Part shown: one piece after another, positions 11,985 to 24,264 of the stretch
Position numbering within the stretch: the first letter of the stretch is position 1
Layout: every line of letters begins with the position of its first letter
NCBI GenBank assembly: GCA_013400155.1
Contig: VXBM01000217.1
Coordinates: forward strand, 583,478 to 647,477
From: Helopsaltes ochotensis
Taxonomy: Eukaryota > Chordata > Aves > Passeriformes > Locustellidae
DNA length: 64,000 nucleotides
Reading direction: 5' to 3'
The notes under the pieces: generated by a model
Database searches by the model: none
What the model was told of the DNA's origin: nothing
What the model saw: only the letters and a program-made list of their open reading frames with translations
Program-made: the position numbers and the translations under genes

Positions 11985-12134
11985 ATTCTATTCTATTCTA
12001 TTCTATTCTATTCTATTCTATTCTATTCTATTCTATTCTATTCTATTCTATTCTATTCTATTCTATTCTATTCTATTCTGTTCCGTTCCGTTCCGTTCCG
12101 TTCCGTTCCGTTCCGTTCCGTTCCGTTCCATTCT
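11985..12134. repeat. Composite pentanucleotide array (ATTCT)19-(GTTCC)10-ATTCT
   Basis: There are thirty perfect 5-bp units in one phase. Nineteen ATTCT (11985-12079) are followed without a hybrid unit by ten GTTCC (12080-12129) and one final ATTCT (12130-12134). The left end is cut by the gap, so true length is unknown. The absence of point errors implies recent expansion. All three plus frames are open by accident because the motif lacks stops. Confidence 0.97.
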
Positions 12135-13408
12135 CAGTATTTTACTTTTGCAGATTTAGGGACTATTTCTAAGGATCTGAAAAGGTGAGGGAAACAAGTC
12201 CACTGTCAGAGGGCTGGAATTTACACAGAACCCCATATACCCATTTGAAATCTTATACATGTTCACAAGATTATGATTTAATATATCAAAATTGTGCAAG
12301 ATTGCCTTGAGTTTTTTTAATAGGAAAAGATACCCATTCTTGCTCTTTAAAGCCAAGCAGCTCCTGCCCTGGGGAAATGTTTTGAAAGCTCTCATTGCCA
12401 TTTTTATGACATTCAGTCTGACTATAAAGGTTAGAAATTGAAATATTAGTAGGTGTTGCTCCTTTTTACACTTAGTATTTTAGCTTACACTTAAAAAAAA
12501 GTAAAAGAAAATAAAAGGAGCACTATATTATATCCACCATCTTCTGCTGCAACCATTCTATATATTATATCCACATATAGAGTGGACCTGAATGAAAAAG
12601 CTGCCCCAAATTTTGTACACAGAACAAGGCTGGGGCAGATGTGTCTGGGTATTGGCATAAGCTGTCTGCCACCAGCTAGTCCTTTCCAAAGCAATATTTT
12701 TGCATGCCCTGAAACAGCCATAGGACATTATCCTCTCTAAAGGGGTCCCACAGATAAAGATAAACTACTCCATAGAGTAGTATAGCTCAGCTATAACAAT
12801 TTACGGCAAGTCATACCTGTTGTCCTCAATGCCAGAAAATGATCCCTAGCCAATTTTACTTACTACTGTAGATGTAAACTAGGCTTGGTTTGACAAAGTA
12901 AACCCAGCTGTTGCAACCACTACCAAAATAGTGGACTGCTCTTTCCAGGGCTGTCCCTTTTAATCTTGATGTCCAATCCAAGCAACAACTTTCTGCAAGT
13001 TCTTCAACAGGATCTCAGCAGTAGACTTTAGCTGCAGACTGTTAGGTGACAAAGCTATTGAATCTGTTCTCTAATGTCACACATCAGTTTGTTTTTTAAT
13101 ATTTCTGATTGGCTAGCCAACAGCCATGGGGAAACTTACTGCATGTTTTCTGAAACAGAATACAAAGGCAGTTACGTTTATACTCTGCATTTCACATGAC
13201 AGAGTACAGGAAAGATTTAATGAAGAATTTTAAGTGCTGATTATTAAGGGTTAAGATTGAAGGTGAAGAGCATTTTAGACTTTTTATAGCTGTTATGGTT
13301 CCACTTTTGGAAAGAGAGCTATTTTTTTCATTTAGCAAAATACTGGTTAAAATGCTTGTTATCTCAGAAACATGAAAAAAATACACACAAGAATGCTATA
13401 GGAATTAT

Positions 13409-13419
13409 GGGGGGGGGGG
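13409..13419 (+). repeat. G11 homopolymer
   Basis: Eleven consecutive G, isolated in AT-rich sequence. Long G runs are prone to miscounting in sequencing. Confidence 0.9.
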
Positions 13420-16400
13420 TTTAATATTTTGTCTTTCATAATCTAAAATAAAAGCAAATCATAGGTAGTGTTCCACAGTCATTTGGTGCATTAAATACAA
13501 AACTTTTTAAGTTTACAGTATATAATCACATTCTGGAATAACAAATGATACAAGTAATCATCTGCCTCTGAAAATTGCAACATTTATGAAGTGTAATGTG
13601 CTATTATGATCCAGAGCTTGTCTTTGTTTATTTTTTATTGAAGATTTTTTAAATGGCAGTAAGATAATGAAAAAGGATAACTGAAATGTCTTGACAACAT
13701 ATCTTTGCCATTGGCAATAGCAGCTGATGATATACAAATAATTTTTAAGTCACAGAATACTAGAGGGGCACATTTATATTATGTCAATCTTTCAATGTGG
13801 TTGCACTCCTAAATAAACATGTATTTTGAGATATTATTGTTGTTTTCTGGCTTCAGGTTGCACTCTTTCTTTATATGCTTCATTGTAAGATATGCTAATT
13901 GTGTTAAGAGTCTGAAAGCCGGTGGCATAGAATTCTTTAGCTGAACTGCAGATCAGACCATGTACGTTTTTAACCAATGAATTGTGCTCCCTTCTCATAG
14001 GAGTTCGAGGTACCTTAAATGAAGTGAAACATCAAAGGTAAAAGCCTTACTTCATTAACTGTACTTTTTAAAGTGAAAAGCATGGGAATTTTGATTAAGT
14101 AGGATCCAGGTAACTGGCTTAGTTAGCTGTCTTCAGCTGTAGCTGCAAGAATTAGGAATTCTTGATTTCAAAATAGAAACTCTGCTGCTTACTCTAAAAT
14201 TGCATCCTTCCTATGGATATGAATCAGCCATTGCTTAGTGCACTTGATTAGTCAGTCGGAGGGACAATGAGACTTCTGCCCAGGCAATAATATCAATTTA
14301 TGCTTTTTAAACTGTCCTCTTTTCTTGTCATCAATATGCATTGTTCTGTTCAGGATCTTCCACAGCAATTCTGCTCTCAAAGCTGTCCTTGCATCTCTAA
14401 TTGTGGGCAGCTGACAAGGTCATATAATCCAGTCTTCCTTCAAAATATTAATATAATAAATATGATATGATATAGTATGTTATGTTCTACAGATCTTTTT
14501 CTTATTATCCTTAGGGTTTTAATAATCTTTATTATTATTTTGCTGCTTCTTGTCTGATATATAATTCTTGTTTATCTCAAACCAGAAAAATCTGTTTCCA
14601 TATTTCATAATGATTCCTTAAAAGAACTTGAGAGAAATTAGAAATTCCTGTTACAGTTCAACCTAAATACATAGCACAGAAACTTGCATGGCACAGCTGC
14701 TTTCCAAGAACACTTGTGTATTTTACTCACAATGACCTCTATAAGTGGATCTCTCAGTACATGGATTACTGGAAATGGACATGTTCTGACACTGGAAATT
14801 AAACAACCAGTATCCTTCTTGTTCAGAGACAAGGAAACAAATCTTGGGTAAGGATCATTTAGCATTACTGAAATTGTTTTACTAAGACATGTTTTCGCTG
14901 ATGATCTATATTGACAAATGGAATTTTTGTAGCATTTTCCACTTCCACCTGGACAGTGTTGTTTTGAGCTCTGCACCCTGTGTACCGTAACTGTCTAGAG
15001 GTATAGGTTAAAGATATTGGTCTTCACTTTTTGCACAGAAGAGTGAAGGACAATGTCAGTTCACCATGCAGAAAGGTAGCTCCGTTACTTCCTCAAGTAC
15101 TGGTTTTTCTCCAAATCAGAATAGACTTCTCTGTTAAATGATCTTAATTGTGGAAGTAAAGGTGCTTTTTCTCGCTTCCTTAAAAAGCATTTCAGACTGC
15201 TACCTGCATCCAGTTCAGTCTTTCTACTGAACTTCTTCCTTTCTGCTACTAAACACACTGCCAGGTATCATGTATTTCAGGGTAGGGAATAGTAGTAAGA
15301 ACAACTAAAAGTCTTTAGGCAAGACAAAGAAAGAAAAAGACAAACTATGACTCAAGGTAATATTTTCCACGGAACTTGGGATGTGAAGGAAGTTTGTTGT
15401 CTGTGGTAAACATATGAAAGCAATGCTTACATTTTAATGCTGGAAGCTAGAGCAAGTTTTAAAATTTTTTTTTAACCAGTGAAAAACACAGATTTCCACT
15501 AAAAATATCCCTTCTGCAGGATACAGACTAGTGTTTAAAAACCAGTATTTTCACAGTTTAACACAAAAATTGAATTTATTTCATTGAAATCAGTACTTAA
15601 TTTAACATCTAATGCTCCAGTGACAATATTTGTGAAAACCTTTAATCCACTGTACTTAGCACAAAAAAGCCCAAGACTATCTGCACAGTCTCCTGGAAAG
15701 AGGTCTTCACGCTGTGCTGAATACAACAACTTGTCAGAAGCCCTAAGCAGTATATCCTGATATTTCTCTGCCCTTAGATTGTCAGGAAATGTACTATTAT
15801 GCCTGTCTCTTTATCACATTAAGCAGGTAAATCATGGAAAGAAGAAAATTCTCTTAAACCCATGAGTTATATTTTAAAAAAATCTGATTTACGTAAACAT
15901 TAGGCAGCCATCTTAGAATAATGAGGAAACAATCTGGATGCTCAGTGCAAAGTACCATTTTCTCTGAATCCTGGACACACAGATGCATTTAAGCATCATG
16001 TTTCATGTGAGACTTTCTGCTTCAGCCTGAGCTCCTCATTCTTCACCACTGCAACTTGATTCCTGCCCTTTGATGTGCTGCTCTGCCACCCACTGGCCTG
16101 TCTATTCCTGACAGTGTAGTGCAAGAAAAAATCCGATTTTCATACTTAACTCGAACTGATGATTTGAAGCAGACCCACTTGAAGCATCTTTACAGCAAAT
16201 GAAGCATTATTTCAACGTGGCATTTGTACTTTTCCAAAACGAAGAACTCTGTCTAAATGAAGTGTTGTTAAGGATTGAGACATAGGCCATCTAGCACTCC
16301 AGACTACCTGGGTCACACCTGTCCTGGGTACCACTGGGATACTGAACTTTCCATGCACTTTGACTCTTACATACAGTGATTAGTAACTTCCACCAGCATT

Positions 16401-19216
16401 AAAAGTGAAATATGAATGACCCATAGCCCTCAGAAGGCTAAGACAAGTAAGTATCGAATTTTGGACTAAAGTGAGGCTACATATTCTAAAATCAAAACTT
16501 AAGGGTTGGGAGGCCTTGAGTTCTACTTACCTACATATACGAGTTAAAACCAAATGTGGGAAGAGGAATTCCCACAGACTAGAAAGGTGTCTCTTGCCTT
16601 TGCAATTTCTCTGTTAATGTCTTATGGCTGTGCTTTGTATGTTAAAGACCATGTTGCTTATCCATGGGAGCACTAACATTAGATAATAAAGCTTATTGCA
16701 CTTCCAACTCCTCAAAAGTTATTTTTATGTTTTGAAAATTAAAATGATACTACTGAAACAGATTTATTACACATTTAAAATGTTTTGGAAAGCTTTTACA
16801 ATTTTACAGAAAAATGTAAAACCTCTCCCCTGTATTAAAAATAATGAACAGATTGTTAATGATTTCTATTTTGGCCTGTGAAAGAACATAATACAAATTT
16901 TTTATTTAAAATAAGGCATAAATATGATACCCCATATTTCCATGTTCACATGAAAGCACAGCTTTTTGTAAATGACATCCAATTTTCTGCTATGATTAAT
17001 GAAGCCCCTTTCTGTAGCCCACATCCAGATAACTCAAGTACATCAGATGATCATACTGCCCTACCGCTTAAGCAAGAGTGCTCATTCCTGAATTCATGTC
17101 CTGATCATTATAAGAACAATACTCTTAAATAGTGTCAAAAGTGTTGCTGCTCTTGTCTTGTTAGATAGTCTATCTTTTGAAGAGACTTTGCCAAAGTACA
17201 TGCCCCCACATCTGGATTACACTTCTGTTTTCATTAAAGAAGCAGGATGCAGGTACCCAGCCAACTTGACAGCCTAGTTCATCCCTTTTATTAGAGAGCA
17301 GAATAGTTACAGTTTCCATAGACACCAAACTGACCCTCATTTAAAGTGGTTTAAATTCTCTGGGGCTAAAAGATACCTCTGTATTTTCCTTTGTAATAAT
17401 GAAGAACATGTTCTTTTTAATGATGGCCATATTAGAGATTCTTTCAATCATTGTTACTTGGGAGCAATTACTTTAAATCAGTTTCCATGAAATAGAGGGA
17501 AAGAAAAGACAAAGATCAAGATGTAAAACACTGGTACTATGAACAAACTATTGATGAACATAGGACAAAGAAGGTGGAAAAAAAAAGTAATTCTCAATTA
17601 AAATGTATTAACACTGATGGGACCCTGGGAGCAGTGTCAACTACCACCAGCTGAGGGATCTAGGTGAACATAGAACCCTTGCACAATAGAAGCAGAGGCC
17701 CATATGAGTGTCAGGAGAGGGAAAAGGAGACCTGTACACCAAGCAGTGTCATGGATCAGAGCATAAAGCAATTCAGAAACAAGATGACCTTAGTTTCTGA
17801 AGTATTCAGCATGTAGGCCTTGTAGCTAATGTCTAGCAAAACATGACATGTATAATAGGGTACAACTGCTTTTCAACAGACCAAAGGCAGATTTCTGCTA
17901 ACACATCTGAGGCAAAGGTAAGACACTGAAATACTGAGAAGTCCAGGGATTTTACTACAACAAACCAAAACCAGGGAGAAAATATCAGACATTAAGAGAA
18001 ACAGGTTGGCAAAATTTGTGAAGTTTATCTTCATTGACTCCTGGTCCCATGCAGCATCCTTATTAGCTCATCTGCATTCAGTGTTTATCTTACTGTTCCC
18101 TAGCTAGACTTAAAAGTTATGTAAATCATAGAGAAGATACAAAATTTCATTGTGTGAAATTAAGTGCTAATTAAGTTTGCTTCATGGGAATTTTGCCTTC
18201 AGTACAGAAGCAAGAGAATCAGACTCACTGGTTTTGGCGGTGAGTACCTGTACTGAAGTACTTGCCCCACAGACCCACACTAAGGTACCATATGTATATT
18301 CTATGGACTCTTTTGAATCAAATAGTCAGCAGAATAAAATATTATATTATGTTTCATTATTGTGTTTTTAATATAGGATAGTTTACTAGAAACTACTAGC
18401 CAGTAGTTTCATATAGGACAATGTTCTAGTTGTCAAAAAACTTGGAGAAGTTCAGCCACAGCTAAGGATTCTGATCCCCATTTTGCTCTCCCTGGCCCCT
18501 CGGAAAGGTCAAGAAGTGGCTACTAGGCTTGCTATCAGTTATGCACAAACAATTGCTCTTCAGGTCTCAATCACGTGGGTGTAGTGAGCACCCTGATGTT
18601 TGTTCTGTCTTGGAGGGAAGCAGAACTTCTGTTTGATCTTGACAATGGACTTACATTGTTGTTCTCCTATCTGTACCTATGACTCATCACACTTGTGTAG
18701 AGTTCCAGTGTCTATAAAAGAGAAAAAAAATTACATTTCAGTATTTCTGTTCTCTCCAGACATGCTTTCTCATAGCTATCTTCTGGTCCACAATCAATTT
18801 GTCTTTTTAGCTCAGCTTATTCTCAACTTGGGGAAGAAGTTGTCAGAGGTATTTTTTTAACAAGCACCATGCCTGCCCATATCACCCTGCCAATCACTGT
18901 AGATCTGATTGCTTTCTGTGGATTTTGTGTGTCAGGCAAAAGTGAAAAGAAATAAATTAGAGGTATTATAGTAGCCGAGATCACAGATTTTGAATGAAGC
19001 TGGTTGGCGCAGTATTTTAGATTCACATTTGTTAAAAATAGTGGTCGAAGTTTTATGTCAATCTGTTAGCACAATGTTCAATTTATCTTTCTCCTCAGCA
19101 AGGTTGCCTGGAAACAGGAAAACAATCTGAGAAATCTTTTTCTGAAAGTGTTGTAACACTGAAGAAATCAATATGGCCACTTTGGTGTTATTCAGAGATT
19201 TAGAACCTCTGAGATC

Positions 19217-19245
19217 AAAAACAAAAACTAAAACCAAACAAACCA
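19217..19245 (-). repeat. CAAAA-rich tract (GTTTT on minus strand)
   Basis: A run of C-plus-A-only or nearly C/A sequence on the plus strand, the complement of the G/T tracts seen to the right of the CpG island. Listed because its orientation fits the strand-bias observation in the findings. Confidence 0.7.
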
Positions 19246-20674
19246 ACATCTTAAATACACCTGGTGCAACTAGCAATTTGGAGGCAAGTCTATGTTCATC
19301 ACACAGTGATCTGTCACTTTCACAATTGCCATGTACACTGCTATCTCTCCAGGCACAGGTATTAATCACATTCAAGGCAGACTTCATCCTGTAACATGCA
19401 AACTTAGGGCTGACTAGCTTCACAGGGAAAAATAAAAGCAAATTATTTCTAGCTGCAAACCATGAAATTGCAGCACAAGGTGCAGCGAGATCACAGAAGT
19501 ATCTGTACCCGGAAGATAGGCAGAAGTCTTATGGCCAGAGTAGCTCATTCAAGTGATGCTGCTACTGAAGAGACCAACACCCAGGTTTGTTGTCAGTTCA
19601 TATACTGTTTCACGTCATGCATGGCTAATAAGAGCATGTAGGCAAAGACAGGCAGCAACAAAGTGATGACTGGGGTCAGTTATATTAACTGATCAAGGGG
19701 AGAGATGACCATGCAAGGTTCTTTTAGAAACAATTCCAAATGACATATCCCTCATTTGACTGTGCTGAACTCTGTGCTGATAAATAATGGCCTTCAGGGA
19801 ACATTTAAAAAACATACGCATCAGTCTCTGCAAAGAGCTTTTTGAGAAAAACAGTTAGGTTGCAGGATTTTTTCTAATGCGAAGATTTACCAAAGCTTTT
19901 TTTTTTTTTTATTGGATTAAAAAGAAGTTTAAAAATCCAGTACACCCTTAATTATATGAAAAAACATAATCAGACACAGGTTATCCCCCTACGTCTTGGG
20001 ACACATGTATGGGTTAAAATGTACTGGTTGATCAGGCTCTATGTGTTTTTGACAGCTGCATCTTGACACAGGTGACCCTGATCCACACCACCCCTCACTC
20101 CCCACAGTTGTGCTCTTCTATTTCTCGGCATCTTGCCCTTGTATACACCAGACAAGCACAAAAAATGCTGAACTATGAATATACTGAATATTAAACCATG
20201 ATTGCAACAAGTACAGGTGGATAGAAAATGTTCTAGTGGGGTCAGTTGCACTACTTTCCGATCAGAACTTCAGGCAGTTGCAGGCAGAGCAAAAAAGGAG
20301 TAGGAGAAGACAGTGCCTGCTGGAAGAGCAGGGTGAAGAGCAGTTTATATTGAATAATTAATATGCTGTGCTTCACTGTTCTCCTTTTTCCCAGGTTATC
20401 TGCCAGCAGGCTCATTATTTTTCTTTTAATTTTCTGAGGTGAAAAAGATCCAGCTTGATTTCTGTCAGTGATGGTTTTTTGACATCAGTGGGGACAGAGG
20501 GAGCACTCAGTATGCAGACTCATCAGTTACACTGGTTGTTTTTGGCCATACAAACATGCCTGTTCTCTGTCTCCTTGCATGGAGAGTGACATTCTTCAAA
20601 ACCTGGTCCTGCTACAACTAAATTTACTCCAGTATTACTACTGACTTGATATAAACCATCTTGCAGTCATATGC

Positions 20675-20890
20675 TCAAATCAAATCAGTGCAGCATGGGT
20701 ACTTGTGGGCTGTTCAGCTTAGCAAGGACCACACAGGACACTCGATGAGGAGAAGGACCCAAAAGAGGGCCTTTGTTTATTCTTTCTTTCTTAAGTAGAC
20801 CGCAGGTCCATGTCAGGGATTGGATGAGAAGGTGAACACCTCTCATCTCCAATTGGCTCAGCTGACAATCAGTCAGTACAATTTGCATCT
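20675..20890 (-). mobile_element. LTR-like block, boundaries unresolved
   Basis: On the minus strand the block shows the order of an LTR: an inverted CCAAT palindrome (20849-20856), a second CCAAT (rc at 20819-20823), a CTTAAG element, then AATAAA (rc at 20776-20781) about 70 bases downstream. A U5-like stretch follows. A TGTACTGAC start near 20884 is possible, but I found no matching target duplication and cannot assign a family. It could also be unrelated sequence with chance motifs. Confidence 0.4.
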
Positions 20891-23529
20891 AAAGGTATGT
20901 GATGTTTACTAATCCATTTCCTAAAACAAACCTTATCTTACAGATACACCAGCATGGGAATAGCAAAGCACTGCCTAAACATTGAGAATTCTGACTCTAT
21001 TCTAAAAGCTAAGAAACGCATCAGAAAGGCTGCAAAAATCAGGGCAACAGGTACTCACACTGAAAATAAAAACAAAGCCTCAGAGAGGAGTTCAGAATTT
21101 ACATACATGAATTTTCCCATCCAAAAGGTTACTTACACATGGAGGACATGACAATAAAAAGTGTAGGTCAATTCCTGTTCTTATTTATATCTGAGAAGGA
21201 GAAGTGTAATTCATTTGCAGCCAAAAGTTGTTGCACTTTATATATTTAACAGCAAAATTTGACACAAGGCAGGAGGGCCAAGAGCCAATATCAAGCAACC
21301 TTTTGAGTTTTGTGGCCTTCAGCTAGAGCTATGATGACTCAAATAATATAACATGCAATTTCAATAACCCTACAGGGATGCTGTTCATGAGCAAATGCAA
21401 ATTATGGTGAACTTATGCATCCCTGGAGATTTACTCAAAGAGAATACAGAGATGATTGCCTTTGGGATGAATGAAAGCTGCAGTACTCACTGTTCTATAC
21501 CCACATTAGCTTCTGTGAGCAAGACATGAAGAATGATGGCAACAGAAAGAGGAGAATTGTTCTCAGGAGGGTTCCAAAAGAGCTGCTCCACGGGTGAACG
21601 CTCGTCAGAGAAGCTGGGGTATCTCCAGGGCAACTTGTTTCTATGACGCTCATGCCACAAACATAAGGTATTGACCCATACAACCCTATAGATGTAGGCC
21701 TTGGATTTCAGCAGTCTTTCAATATTGTCTCTGCCTGCACATTGCTGTAGCACTCTTTTCATGAGCAGTTAATTCATGGAGAAAACTCAGCAGCTCTAAT
21801 ATGGACACCAGTATATGCACTCAGGTAGATGTAGCCTCTTCACTGACGCAGATGTTCATATGCTAAGGTGCTCAAGGATACGGAAAAAACAGTCATCAGG
21901 AAATGATTATCAAGTAAAATATGTGGGAGTTTTTCAGGCAAAATAACTGTAAATGGTATCTTATTTACAATTTACCAGTGCAAGGATCACTCTGAACCTT
22001 TTTCTTAAGAATGTACTATATAAATGCTAGTACTTCAGGAGGCTGGGGGTTGTGTGTGTGAATTGCAGTCCCATTCACCTGACTTCCACCTCACCCCTCA
22101 TTACCTACCACCTCTAATGACCACTCTCTGTAGTTGGCTTTGTTGCTCAAGGCTGGTGGGAGGGTGTGCTGCAGTTGTACTCCCTGAAAGCTCCATTCAC
22201 CCCACCGAAGTGTTACTACACTTGAAGACAGAGCAGAGCTAATTAATTTGAGACAGAGACAAGTGAAGTGGCTACAAAGTAAAACAGTATCTTTTCTGCA
22301 GTGCCTTGTCTTTGTTGTGTTCCACAAGATGGTCACCCACAAAAGAGGCCTTTCAGCGGGGCACTCTTAACTGTTCAAGCAGAAGGCTTTATTCAGAGGG
22401 ATCCTTAATTAGAGGCTGCAAGAAATGGTGGTGTGGAAAGTAGCATAGAACACTCTTGGGGCTATAATACTGAAAGCACAGGAGGAACTTGAGCAGTGTG
22501 GCAAGATAACACAAGAGGGATACGGGTCAAAAATTAAGATGAGTTTTCAAGATGACTTGGTTGAGCCATTCAGTGAAACCGATCTTTATACAGCCTACTT
22601 GAGATTTCTAGCTCAGGCATTGCAAATTGCATGCTAACAGGATACGGTTTTCTGGTCTGCCTTACCACTTGCAGGTATTTATTATGCACAACAGGTGCTT
22701 TGTGAATGGCTAAGAGTAGCTGAACCTTAATAGCAACGTTGAGTTCAGTAAATCGGTAACTCAAATGATGTCTAAGACCTTAGCAAAGATTTTCATGTTT
22801 GGTCAGTCACATGGCTCCTGCATACACATGTTGCACAGACTAAATGATCTGAAACTCTCTGGGGAAAAAAAAAATCTTACACAGAGACAGGGTGCGTTTT
22901 ACTGACTTATTAGCCCTCCTTCCTTAGATACCTAAGAATAACTAGCCATTACATTTAGAGCAATTATGTTTGGCCTGGTTTATGAAAAAATGCTTGTCTA
23001 CATGAGGAAGCCCAGTTTGAAAATACATTTAGGGGAGGTCTTCTCACTCATTGTGTTTCACATTCCTCTCCAAACCTCAACTGAACATATTGTTGCATTA
23101 CAACAAATCTGCAGAAACAAAAAATGTTCCTTTTTGAGTTGTCCATTAATGGAAGGAGGAGGAGGGAAACAGCCCCTTATCACATATGCAGAATTGCCTT
23201 GTGTCTTCATCCTGAGCAGTATTATTCTTGTTCTGATACTGAACAGGAAAGAATGCAGAGGAGATCTACTAAAGAACTTGAAGGCTGATCGACACGCAGA
23301 AATTCAGAAAGCTGCTACATACCCGTGCTCTCCCCCTGCTTCCCGTTTTATTAAGAAAACTGGAGGGAAAGCCAAAGATGACATCAGCACGATGGAGAAC
23401 GTGCTGCCCTGCTCAGCTAACCTGCTGTGAGGAGCTCACTGCTGCTTTCAGGCCAGACACTAACACAGGACAGGCCCCACTACAAGAAATCACACCATTT
23501 AGTTTTAACAACCAAGACAGAACTCGGGA
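20891..23529. other. Unassigned DNA left of the CpG island
   Basis: No recognisable gene. It holds the longest gap-free open frame of the window (22966-23430, plus, 154 codons), which resembles no family I know. A possible further LTR-like AATAAA context lies on the minus strand near 22385-22400, too weak to call. A C-rich stretch occurs at 22080-22120. Confidence 0.55.
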
Positions 23530-23925
23530 ACAAAAAGCCGCCACCGCAGCCCCCGAGCCCGTGACGCGTCCGCTCCCCCCGGGCGCGGGCCGCAGCGTCT
23601 TCCCCGGCTCTCCTCAGGCACCTTAAAATGGCGGCGGGCGAGCTGCAAGGAGAGCGGGAGTAGTGCCGGCATGGGCGCCCGCAGAGCCGCCTGACAGGGG
23701 CTTAGACTGCGCGGCCGTGAGGCGGGAGCTGCGGGAGTGCTGTGTAGCTGACAAGCACCTGCCCCAGGCGAAGCGCACTCTGGGCGGCGGGGGCCGAAGG
23801 GGAAGAGCGCGACAATGCAGAACGTGCAGCCCTCCCTCTTCGCCCCGCTCCGCGCCGCCCGGAGCAGCGCATGCCAGAGCCAGCTGGGAAGAGTCGTTTG
23901 TGTCGGGGAAAGGCTCGGCCGAGAG
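23530..23925. promoter_or_regulatory. CpG island, probable promoter
   Basis: By hand count about 44 CpG dinucleotides fall in under 400 bases of GC-rich sequence, while the surrounding 20 kb on each side is AT-rich and CpG-poor. It contains a YY1-type motif (23625-23635), GGGCGG Sp1-type boxes (one at 23782-23787) and no obvious TATA box, as in housekeeping-type promoters. On the plus strand an 11-codon ATG frame starts at 23628 and stops at 23661-23663. A splice-donor-like GTGAGG lies at 23717. On the minus strand a donor-like GTGAGC lies near 23440. Neither direction shows a recognisable first coding exon, so the transcript could be non-coding or have a 5' UTR exon here. Confidence 0.75.
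23625..23635 (+). promoter_or_regulatory. YY1-type motif AAAATGGCGGC
   Basis: Matches the well-known YY1 core AANATGGCGGC. In many vertebrate CpG-island promoters this motif lies just downstream of the transcription start and its ATG can serve as start codon. Here the ATG frame closes after 11 codons, so it is not the start of a long exon-1 protein. Confidence 0.6.
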
Positions 23926-23942
23926 AATAGTAATTAACAATT

Positions 23943-24045
23943 TAAACAAAGTAGCGGTGGTGGGGTTTTGCGGTGGGGTTTGGTTCTGTGGTTTGTTTTT
24001 TGTTGATGTTTTGCTTTGGTTTTGATTTTTGGGTTTGAGTATTTT
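23943..24045 (+). repeat. G/T-rich strand-biased tract
   Basis: Just right of the CpG island the plus strand becomes almost only G and T for about 100 bases (GGTTTT-like words, very few C or A). Such G-rich non-template sequence after a CpG island is typical of transcribed, R-loop-prone promoter flanks, which would favour plus-strand transcription. Confidence 0.7.
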
Positions 24046-24264
24046 TGCGTGTTTCCTTCAGATAGACAGAAACTGATAAGCCATGTATGATCTAATGGTA
24101 CAAAGGCCTTTCCTTCCTGTCATTTTTGCCTATGATCTTGGGAGCCCAGGAGATAATCACCCATTAAAAAAGATACATGAGTATAACCTGCACTTGATAG
24201 ACAACCAGAATTTAGACATGCTCATTAACAATTATTTTTGCACTGGTTTCTCAAGATGCTCAAG

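Larger units (their letters stand above)
12135..20674. other. Unassigned AT-rich DNA, no gene seen
   Basis: No recognisable coding exon, RNA gene or repeat family over about 8.5 kb. It contains a run of 11 G (13409-13419), a T14 run near 19899-19912 and a CAAAA-type tract at 19217-19245. A few short segments carry splice-like borders (see findings), at a rate that may be chance. Old repeats are possible. Confidence 0.55.

Noticed and set aside
11078..12188. Three overlapping open frames of 331-364 codons on plus
   Set aside because: They are made of N from the gap plus an ATTCT array, which has no stop in any plus frame. No protein is implied.
16376..16445. Exon-like segment between 'cttacatacag' and CAA|GTAAGTAT
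   Set aside because: Splice borders are strong but all three frames contain stops, so it is not coding; non-coding use cannot be judged.
22340..22560. AATAAA in an LTR-like setting on the minus strand
   Set aside because: Only the poly-A signal and a weak TATA-like word are present; no CCAAT, no termini, no duplication.
22966..23430. Longest gap-free open frame, 154 codons, plus, just left of the CpG island
   Set aside because: No recognisable domain, no similarity I know, composition like its surroundings, and no upstream promoter; one frame of this size is expected by chance in 64 kb.
23623..24025. Open frames of 108 and 120 codons on opposite strands over the CpG island
   Set aside because: GC-rich DNA has few stop codons, so both are expected; neither resembles a known first exon, and the plus one would start at GTG and run into the G/T tract.
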